From NCBI RefSeq assembly GCF_035046485.1, contig NC_085136.1, positions 296,709,080 through 296,773,079 of the forward strand: 64,000 nt of DNA, in the 5' to 3' direction. The DNA comes from Aedes albopictus (taxonomy: Eukaryota > Arthropoda > Insecta > Diptera > Culicidae). Shown here piece by piece: positions 56,837 to 64,000 of the stretch (its first letter is position 1; each line of letters begins with the position of its first letter). A program made the position numbers and the translations under genes. The notes beneath the pieces are model-generated. The model had not been told where the DNA came from. It saw only the letters and a program-made list of their open reading frames with translations, and did not search any database.

Positions 56837-57888
56837 CGAGAAAGGCGCTATCACCACTAGGTGGATAAATCTGGGTTTTTTTTCGTTGTTTGCGCGTTTT
56901 TTTTATGTAAATTGAGGTTTTGCCTTTCTCGTACACCAAGGTGTACCGAAAGGCTATATGTTCACTCCAAAAACGAAAATTTGATAGAGCCTCCGGAGGG
57001 GTCAAGTCTTATATACCAATCGACTCAGCTCGACGAATTGAGATGATGTCTGTGTGTGTATGTGTATGTGTGTGGATGTGTGTGTGTGTGTGTATGTGTG
57101 TGTACAAAAAAACTCACATCACTTTTTGGCAGTAAACCTCAACCGATTTTATTGACCGACAGTTCATTCGACGCGGAATCTAGTCCCATTGTTTCCTATT
57201 GAAAATGGTTCAGATCGGTCCAGCCGTTCCGGAGTTATGGCCATTTAGGTGTTCCGGACCGGTACCCCAGAAAGGGGCCAGATATGAAAACGCTACAAAT
57301 CTATCCATGCGGCACATCAAACTACGGCATTTTCGATAACTTGATGAATGGTAAGCAGAAAAATAGTCTCAGACCATATCTGAACCGGTTCCGGGTGTCC
57401 CGCCGGAAGTGACCAAACATAAAAGTGAACTAAACCCATGCATGCGACATATCAAACCGCGGCTTTTTCGATAACGTGGTGAACAGTAAGAAGGAAAACA
57501 TTCTCAGACCATATCGGAACCGGTAGTGTTCCGGAACCGGTTGCAAATGTCCCGCCGGAAGTGGCCAAGTATTAAAGTTAACCAAACCCATGCATGCGAC
57601 ATATCAAATAGTGTCTTTTTTGATATCCTGATGAACAGTAAGCAGGATAATATTCTCAGACCATATCTGAACCGGTTGTGTCCCGGAACCGGTTCCGGGT
57701 GTCCTGTCGGAAGTGGTCAAATATAAAATTGAAATAAAACCATGCATGTGACATATCAAACCACAGCTTTTTCGATAACCTGATGAACAGTTAGCAGGAA
57801 AGCATTCTCAGACCATATCGGAACCGGTTCCAGATGTTCCGCCGGAGGTGGCATAGTATAAAAGTTAATTAAACCCATGCAAGAGACA

Positions 57889-57947
57889 ATTTTTTTTTTT
57901 AGTTTTTATTCTTGTGTATTTTAACTTAAATGCTAATTCTACACTCA
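57889..57947 (-). mobile_element. retroposon stub, same family as 35,791-35,858
   Basis: On the minus strand it ends in TAAAAACT plus an A run and contains AGTGTAGAATTAGCATTTAAG. The imperfect 10-bp duplication GCAAGRGACA flanks it (57,879-57,888 and 57,948-57,957). The satellite phrase continues on both sides. Confidence 0.82.
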
Positions 57948-58041
57948 GCAAGGGACATATCAAATCGTGGCTTTTTTGATATCCTGATGAACAGTAAGCA
58001 GGAAAATATTTTCAGAACATATCTGAATCGGTTGTGATCCA

Positions 58042-59419
58042 TCTTTATCTTTATCTTTATCTTTATTTGGAGCAGGGAAAAGCCCGTTTGAGTAGAACAA
58101 CATGTAGTCCTTTCTCAAATGGGCGCAAAACCTCCTCGTCTTTTTGTACCAACAGAATAATAAATGGATTCCCAATGATACAATTGTTGCTTAAATCTAA
58201 CATTACAGAAAGCTTATAATTACTTAAACTATCCTAACTAATGAAACTAGAGGCTGATTTTAAGGTGGAGGAGAGGCAAGTACCTGGTTATATTTTTTTC
58301 GGAGAGTACCCCGAGAGAGATGAAAATCGAACTCGGAAAAGCAGCGATTAAAGGTGCGACACATTGCCAGGAACGGTTCGTTATGCCCATAATTTGTACG
58401 AGCACCTCGAAGAAAAAGAAAAGAATTATTCCGAAGTCGACGATATGGAATACTCAAAGGCAACTGCGAAAGCAACGGAGGGCAATCAATTCTTGATTGT
58501 AGAAGATCCGAAACAAACAGTGATTTTGAAACTTCGCGCCGTACATGGAGGAGTTCTAACCCAATAAGTCTACAACGATCTTCGTAGTTTGGTAAGTTCT
58601 GAGAGTCCCTCCACGGGAGATGACGTAAGGCGAAGCGCACAAATTTACGTTGAATCGCCTCGAGACGACAAATACTATTTTGGTAGTACGGTGCCCAAAC
58701 AACAGCAGAATATTTTATAACTGACCTAACTAATGAGCAATAGAGAGATTTTAGACACTGTACATTTTTAAAACTTTCAGCTACGCGGAAGATGAAGCCT
58801 AACATCTTGGAAGCTTTAGAGGTAACGTATGCGACCTGATCCTTAAAAGTGAACTTGGAATCTAATAATACACCTAAGTCTTTGACTACGATGTCTCGCT
58901 TGAGAATAGTAGATCCGATCCTGTAATCGAAGAGAAACGCTGAGCGTTTGCGGGAAAAGGATATCACGGAGCATTTAGAGGTGTGGAGATCCATACGATT
59001 CGTATCACACCATTTTACGAACACATCAAGCTGGGATTGCAAGAATGAAGCATCATGGTTGCTATTGACAATCCAGTACAGTTTGAAATCATCCGTGAAT
59101 GAGAGCTTGAGTGATTTGAGTTGCAGATTCACATCATTCAAGTACACTAAAAATATTAAGGGACCTAAGTGACTACCTTGAGGTACGCCGGATGTAACTG
59201 GAAAGAAGTGTGAAATAGTATCTCCTATTTTGATGGCCATTTCACGGTCACTCAAGTAGGATTGAAGCCAGTTCAAGAATGGTCCCGAAAAACCAAGGCG
59301 TTCGAATTTAGCGACAGCAATCCTATGATTGATTTTATCGAAGGCTGCCGAAAAATCAGTATAAATCGAGTCTACTTGCTGTCTATTCTGTAAAGTACGA
59401 GCTATAAATGATGTGTAGA
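58042..59419 (-). mobile_element. CR1/Jockey-type LINE, 5'-truncated, (GATAAA)n tail
   Basis: 1,378 bp on the minus strand, ending in about four GATAAA/AATAAAG units (58,042-58,064). The 6-bp repeat GATCCA flanks it (58,036-58,041 and 59,420-59,425) and the satellite resumes at 59,426. Confidence 0.88.
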
Positions 59420-59630
59420 GATCCAGAACCGGTTCCGGGTGTCCCGCCGGAAATGGCCAAACCCAATGCAAGCGACACATCAAATCGCGGATTTTAAGGC
59501 ATCTTGATTTAACAAAAAAAAAGTTTCCGGCCATATTGGGGACAACCGGTAGTGTTCCGCAACCGATTACGGTTGCCCCATCGGAAGTGGTCAAATGTAA
59601 AGGAGAACCAAACCCATAAATTCGACACAT
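58260..59630 (-). CDS. LINE reverse transcriptase fused in frame to satellite-encoded leader
   Basis: An open frame of 456 codons. The first ~70 codons (59,630-59,420) are translated satellite; the LINE contributes the rest. LINE part: YTDFSAAFDKINH (first catalytic Asp block), SGVPQGSHLGPLIFLVYLND, LSFTDDFKLYW (FTDD in place of the usual FADD), VKDLGVLLDSKFTFKDQVAY and the C-terminal RLRNNSFLFLRGARTNYG. No RNase H, consistent with CR1/Jockey groups. No endonuclease because of 5' truncation. No internal stop in over 380 LINE codons suggests a young copy. The upstream fusion is almost certainly accidental, and there is no evidence that it is expressed. Confidence 0.8.
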   Translation of the reverse strand: MCRIYGFGSPLHLTTSDGATVIGCGTLPVVPNMAGNFFFVKSRCLKIRDLMCRLHWVWPFPAGHPEPVLDLYTSFIARTLQNRQQVDSIYTDFSAAFDKINHRIAVAKFERLGFSGPFLNWLQSYLSDREMAIKIGDTISHFFPVTSGVPQGSHLGPLIFLVYLNDVNLQLKSLKLSFTDDFKLYWIVNSNHDASFLQSQLDVFVKWCDTNRMDLHTSKCSVISFSRKRSAFLFDYRIGSTILKRDIVVKDLGVLLDSKFTFKDQVAYVTSKASKMLGFIFRVAESFKNVQCLKSLYCSLVRSVIKYSAVVWAPYYQNSICRLEAIQRKFVRFALRHLPWRDSQNLPNYEDRCRLIGLELLHVRREVSKSLFVSDLLQSRIDCPPLLSQLPLSIPYRRLRNNSFLFLRGARTNYGHNEPFLAMCRTFNRCFSEFDFHLSRGTLRKKYNQVLASPPP

Positions 59631-60513
59631 TTAATGACTTTTTAGGTAAGCTGATGAATGGTTAACAAAAAAAATCATAGACCATACTTTGGAAAACCAA
59701 TAGTGTGCCGAAACCGGTTCCAGGTGCCCCGACGGAAGTGGTCAAATGTAGAAAAAAAACCAAACGCATACACGCAGCACACTAAATAACGGCTTCTTCG
59801 ATAACGCAAAGAACGGTCAGCAAGAAAATAGTCTCAGGTCAGTAGTGTTCCGGAACCAGATTCGAGTGCCTCGCCGGAACTGGCGAAATGCACGAATGAA
59901 CCAAACCCATACATGCATTACATCAAATTGCGACTTTTTAGGAGAACTGATTAATAATTTGCATGAAACTCGTCTAAGACCACATCAGGGACAATCGGTA
60001 AGTGGTAAAATGTGAACCGAAAGTTGTAAATTGAATTAAATCCATGCGTGTCGTACCATAAAACCACGCTGATTCGACAATGATTGCTGTCAAATTACCT
60101 GTGTAAACTTTCAATTCGATAAACTAACTCTATTTTAGTTTTGTTTAGATTGTATGATTTGTTTTTGAACACAAATCTTACAGATATTGTGGTGGTACGA
60201 ATTGATAGCTTGTACATTTTACGATTGTTGGCTTCCGAGGTTCACTGCGGTTGATCAACAAACGGATCACGTGTCGGAATGCACCAAATTAGAACTTTCG
60301 GAAGTAGCAGCTGCACGAGGAGCCGCTGCGGGTGTAAGTAACATCACAGTATCGTATCATTCGTATTTACAGTGTATTACACTGAGACATTTGATCATTT
60401 TTTTAATTCAACAAATTTGGAATGAGCGGGGTACAAGTTAAAAAGTGTCTTATTAAAGAGTGATGAATACGCAAGGTTTGACAGTACATCAAATAGCAGC
60501 TTTTTTGATAACT

Positions 60514-60776
60514 TCTTCTTCTTCTTCATAGCTCGACGTTCGCATTGGAACTTGGCCTGCCTCTCTTCTACTTAGTGTTCTTTAGAGCACTTCCACAGTT
60601 AATAATTGAAGGATTTTCTTTGCCCGCCATTGCATGAATTTGTATATTGTGAGGCAAGTTCAATGATACACTATGCTCAGGAAGTCGAGAAAATGTTCCC
60701 GACCGGAACGGGAATCAAACCCGCCGTTTCCTGATTGGCGATTCATAGCCTTGACCACTAGGCCAACTGGAGACCC
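60514..60776 (-). mobile_element. full-length tRNA-derived SINE
   Basis: The minus strand starts GGGTCTCCAGTTGGCCTAGT (A box TGGCCTAGTGG), then the B box GGGTTTGATTCCC, a body with GACTTCCTGAGCATAGTG and AACTGTGGAAGTGCTC, and a (GAA)n tail. The 12-bp repeat TTTTTTGATAAC flanks it (60,502-60,513 and 60,777-60,788). Same family as the fragment at 8415-8575. Confidence 0.9.
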
Positions 60777-60961
60777 TTTTTTGATAACACGATGATCGAT
60801 TCGTAAGAACATAGCCTCAGACCATATTTTAAACAACCGGTAGTGTCCCGAAACTAGTTCTGGGTGTCCCACTGGAAGTGGTCAAATGTTAAAGTGATTT
60901 GTACCCATGCATAAGATAAATCAAATCGTGGTTTTTTTTAGGTAACCTGATGTACGTTAGC

Positions 60962-61768
60962 CAGTGTTGCATTTGAACGCGATCAATTTGCGTTCATGTT
61001 CAAATTCGGCACGCTGCGATCAAAACGATTTGAACATTGTTCAGTTCAAAATTTGGAACGCGTGCGAGCTCGAAATTGAACGCACCTTGAACAATGAGCA
61101 AGAACTGCACCAGTATAATGCCAACATGCTAACATGGTACCCTGGTACCCGCGCAACTGAAATGGTCATATTTCTGCCATTTTTTCGCCAATCCTTGCAA
61201 TCTTGGGCTTATTGGATTCAGAATCTGACCCTCTATTGTGAGGGGGAACCAGTCCGGTCACCGTGGATTGCGGATAGTCCGTATTTCTAAGCAGAATCTT
61301 AATGCCCGATGCCACATGTCCTAGGTCGTATGGCACATTTTTCCGTGCAACAACGAGTGTATAAAATGCGCCACAAAGTCCTAGGAGAAAAGGTATATAG
61401 GATATGATGACGCATCCAAGCATCCAAGGACCGAGGCGTTGTCACCCCGGACCTTTCGATCCGCTCCCTTCCCAACCCCACAATGCAATGTATGTACGTA
61501 TTACTAATATGGTATTATGTGGTACAGTAAAGAGCCATGTTCCATGAAGTCTGATTTCTACGGAACTCTGGACGACTGAACCGATTCATTAGCTTTACAT
61601 ATCGATAGAATAGTGCACTAGAACATTGAGCCGAATGGGGATCTGAACGGGCGTTCTTGAGCAGTGAAAAGCTCTGACACGCAAGTTCAATGTTTACTGC
61701 GTTCATGTTCAAAAAATTGAACGCGTTCAGTTCACTTTTAGCTCGCGTTCAGTTCAAATGCAACACTG
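60962..61768. mobile_element. hAT-type non-autonomous element, 807 bp
   Basis: Perfect ends CAGTGTTGCATTTGAAC and complement. The 8-bp repeat ACGTTAGC flanks it exactly (60,954-60,961 and 61,769-61,776). Subterminal regions repeat GTTCA/TTGAACGCG motifs, possible transposase sites. No transposase frame. CAGTG ends plus 8-bp duplication fit hAT. Confidence 0.9.
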
Positions 61769-62489
61769 ACGTTAGCAATGATATTGCCTCAGACTATATT
61801 TGGGAGACCCGGTGGTGCTCCGGAACCTGTTCCGGAAAGTAACCAACTGTACCATGTACCATCACATCACGGCTTTTTTAATAACCTGAGGAACGGTTAA
61901 CTAGAAAATAGGCTCATACCACAGTAGAGACTACTGGTAGAGTGGTAGGGTTGCACAACCAGCGTTTGATGCTTCGCCGGAACTACGAAAGTAAATAAAA
62001 TCAATGCAAGCGATAAATATGTGTAAGAGAACAAAATCTTGACATATTAAACCCACATACAAACAGACGTCTCACTATACTCACTACGTTCTTGTTTTTA
62101 ACGGTCAATAAAATATAACCTAGAATGTGCAAAAAAACTTTATCGAAGACCGCAAAGTGATCTGTGCATGTGTAAAAAGTTATATCTTAGCTTGTTAGTA
62201 TCGTCTTGATATTGATCAGCTCCCAATGTTAGTGAAGGTACTCAAGCAGTCAACTGAGAAATCTGATATTATTCAGCTCTGCTTTTACGCTGAACACAAC
62301 GTCGGAGTATGTGCCATCAATAAGTTTTAAGTCAATTCAATGATGGCTTTGATAAAATGCTTGCTTTTCTTAAAAAATATCAGGATTCAGGAACACTTTG
62401 ACTTACGTCGACGGAAAGATCGTGAGAACATATACGACGAGAAAGGCACTATCACCTCTAGGTGGATTAATTTGGGTTTTTTTTGTCGA

Positions 62490-62635
62490 ATCGCCAGTTT
62501 TTTTTCACGCGTTTCAAACATCTATTGTAATGTTCCAATGACCCTGGGGGGATCGGTTCTGCTTGGGCCTCTTACTGAGCAGAAACATAATTATTTAAAC
62601 AATAAATAGAAAAAAAATCTCTTTTGATTGCCGGC
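62490..62635 (+). repeat. right copy of the diverged flank repeat
   Basis: Direct copy of 45,296-45,445 (GGGATCGGTTCTGCTTG, GCAGAAACATAATTA, ACAATAAATAGAAAAAAAAT). Confidence 0.7.
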
Positions 62636-62995
62636 TTTCAAAATATTAAATTTTAACCAACTGAACAACCAATGCCGTGGGTCCATTGCCAGCGTTTCAG
62701 GCGAATCCTTGACCTACATAATACATCTCCCAACCACCCACTCCGTAGTACTTATGGGGGTTTCATTGAGTCGGAGGCCTCTTAAATAAGTGCTACATCA
62801 GGAAATGTTGATCCCCTATCCCAAGTTACGGTAAAGATGGGCGTGGCCGGGAATAATGACATTTGTGCTTTTGGTATTCTTGCATAAGATTGGAGCGAAG
62901 TTAACTCCCAGCTTTGTTCCGAAAAGCAATCCGAGCAAGATTAGCAAAAGGTACATGAATGTTGTTAGTATCCAACCTACGAAGTATACCGTAAC
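62636..62995 (+). other. probable 3' UTR of an unidentified LINE
   Basis: Non-coding sequence followed directly by a (GCTAAC)n tract and then the presumed target duplication at 63,032. Repeat tails of this sort are typical LINE 3' ends, so this may be the end of the element whose insertion split the LOA/I-type LINE. Confidence 0.4.
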
Positions 62996-63033
62996 TACGC
63001 TAACGCTAACGCTAACGCTAACGCCAACGCTAA
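62996..63033 (+). repeat. (GCTAAC)n tract, about six copies
   Basis: Six hexamers with one variant (GCCAAC) lie immediately before the resumed LINE sequence. Probably a reverse-transcriptase-made tail rather than a chance microsatellite. Confidence 0.85.
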
Positions 63034-63380
63034 CTGCGTTTCCGAGTATTCGGTAAACACTTATTAGGTGAAACTGACTTCAGAGACCTGAATATTCAGG
63101 ATATTCTGTTGTTCTTAACCCGCTGTGGTAAAGAGCTATAGGCTCTCTTTCGCTTTATGCGTTATAACAGTGCCCTTTTAAGGACGCTGTTTGAACCCAT
63201 TGTGGTACGCTTATGCGTAAGTATCCTCTCCCAGGGTACTTTTCCTATTTCCCTACCTGTCCTTATTCCCATCCTTATCCTTATTTTCTTCCTTTTCCCT
63301 CAGGTAGTTGATGAACTAGGCTATTATTTTGGCGATGGCACAAATGTCCCAAATGGAGGATAACGTGCCTCTGGTGCCGG
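63034..63380 (+). pseudogene. LOA/I-type LINE, last codons and 3' UTR
   Basis: 63,034-63,141 reads LRFRVFGKHLLGETDF, then RDLNIQDILLFLTRCGKEL and a stop. The LINE piece ending at 44,704 stops at QLRFRVFG, so this is the missing C-terminus of the same protein type, in the same orientation. The following ~240 bases (with CACAAATGTCCCAAATGGAG and GATAACGTGCC) are its likely 3' UTR. Confidence 0.75.
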
Positions 63381-64000
63381 CCTTCTGATACCTGATAATA
63401 AGAAGAGCAAGTTTAACCCTTCATAAAGATGATGGTCATTCTACACATCTTGTTTTAGGTTTACAGCGTTATATTTAACATATAAAAAGGGCCCGCAAAT
63501 CACGGGATGAACCAATTTCGATTTGAATTCCCAGGCACCTTCGGGGTATGCATTTCTAAGCTTTGTAGTAGAAAAAGCTGTTCTACTCCAACAACCAACA
63601 TTTCGGCTACAGTCAACATAGTTTATTAAATCTTCTCAGGAATTAGTTTTTTTTTTTGTAGTGTGGTGTGAGTCAAGCAATTACTATCATGAGTAGAATC
63701 AGTAGTCGTAAAACCGATCAATACTTTAATTAATTTCTTTGATTGTTCCCTGTGTGGATACGTATCCTTTCTGTTTCACATTTCCCGATTTCTAATCACA
63801 TGGCGATGAATTTCTACACTACTCTTTCTGCAGCTTACCAGTTCCATGACCAATTGCTTGCCATTGCAGATTAGGTACCATTCCGATCTGCAAACAAACC
63901 AGCATCTGAAAACCACAAATCCCTCCCCCGAACACCATCGTCGATCAGCTAAAACATCGTGTTCGAGCGATGCGCTCCGGTGCCACTGATTATTGCTCGT
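63381..64000. other. intergenic DNA, nothing recognised
   Basis: No repeat ends, no coding motif and no clear splice signal were noticed up to the window edge. Confidence 0.4.

Larger units (their letters stand above)
53709..56880 (+). repeat. composite satellite unit 2
   Basis: Head GCCTTTCTCGTACACCAAGG with hairpin, a (GT)n tract (53,838-53,904), pre-array block, satellite array to about 55,690, then a ~1.1-kb AT-rich part and the tail ACGAGAAAGGCGCTATCACC ... GTGGATAAATCTGGG at 56,837-56,880. Same order as units 1 and 3, which makes the family definition robust. Confidence 0.8.
57140..62000. repeat. satellite array of unit 3, interrupted
   Basis: Recognisable ~150-bp units lie at 57,360-58,040, 59,420-60,060, 60,780-60,960 and 61,770-62,040. 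AACCGGTT copies include 57,379, 57,534, 57,668 and 59,427 (approximate). Divergence grows to the right. 60,060-60,480 has lost the unit pattern. Confidence 0.8.
56922..62480 (+). repeat. composite satellite unit 3 (with several insertions)
   Basis: Head GCCTTTCTCGTACACCAAGG, nearly the same as unit 2, a (GT)n tract (57,050-57,105), pre-array block, a long and increasingly decayed array, and the tail ACGACGAGAAAGGCACTATC ... CTAGGTGGATTAATTTGGG at 62,436-62,480. It holds a retro-stub, a LINE, a SINE and an hAT-like element. Confidence 0.78.

Noticed and set aside
62996..63033. (GCTAAC)n as telomeric repeat
   Set aside because: The hexamer is not TTAGG-like, there are only six copies, and it precedes resumed LINE coding sequence; a LINE tail explains it better.

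Overview
The window looks like a transposon-saturated stretch of an insect nuclear genome, most likely a culicine mosquito (Aedes type). The basis is one recognisable host exon of the insect-specific Osiris family, tRNA-derived SINEs of the mosquito type, JAM1-like RTE, LOA/I and BEL/Pao retroelements, and dozens of short TA-, 3-bp-, 8-bp- and 9-bp-TSD inverted-repeat elements. Species is inferred; no database search was possible. Apart from the Osiris exon there is no intact host gene that I can support.

Layout. 1-8.6 kb: AT-rich intergenic DNA with a foldback transposon broken by a LINE fragment, two Helitron-like pieces, a MITE and two SINEs. 8.65-9.15 kb: terminal exon of an Osiris (DUF1676) gene with its poly(A) signal. 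10.4-13.1 kb: MITE and old minisatellites. 13.1-19.3 kb: a decayed BEL/Pao retrotransposon on the minus strand, split by a MITE that is itself split by a 2.55-kb LTR element. That LTR element has LTRs identical by eye, a polypurine tract and an internal 79/80-bp tandem array, but no coding capacity. 19.5-29.9 kb: about 10 kb of a 24-bp GGAATTCC-type minisatellite whose orientation flips several times, with a nearly perfect core at 26.5-27.06 kb. 30-36.7 kb: MITE/hAT-type cluster. 36.98-39.36 kb: a frameshifted, intron-containing, transposase-like pseudogene on the minus strand. 39.5-41.3 kb: a Mutator-like foldback element and MITEs.

41.3-63.4 kb is a deep nest. A LOA/I-type LINE (41.3-44.7 kb) resumes at 63.03 kb, with a 23-bp duplication at the two break points. 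The roughly 18.3 kb between them holds three long composite units (heads at 45,462, 53,709 and 56,922). Each has a hairpin head, a (GT)n tract, an array of ~150-bp satellite units rich in the palindrome AACCGGTT, and a hairpin tail. These units are in turn host to an RTE LINE (which contains a TIR element, a tiny retro-stub and an I-type LINE), a CR1/Jockey-type LINE, a SINE, an hAT-like element and MITEs. Target-site duplications give the relative order of insertion in most cases.

The coding regions do not form a pathway. They are remnants of selfish elements (endonuclease, reverse transcriptase, RNase H, integrase) plus the one cuticle/trafficking-associated Osiris exon. The least familiar items are the non-coding LTR element with an internal satellite, the satellite-bearing composite units, and the transposase-like pseudogene.
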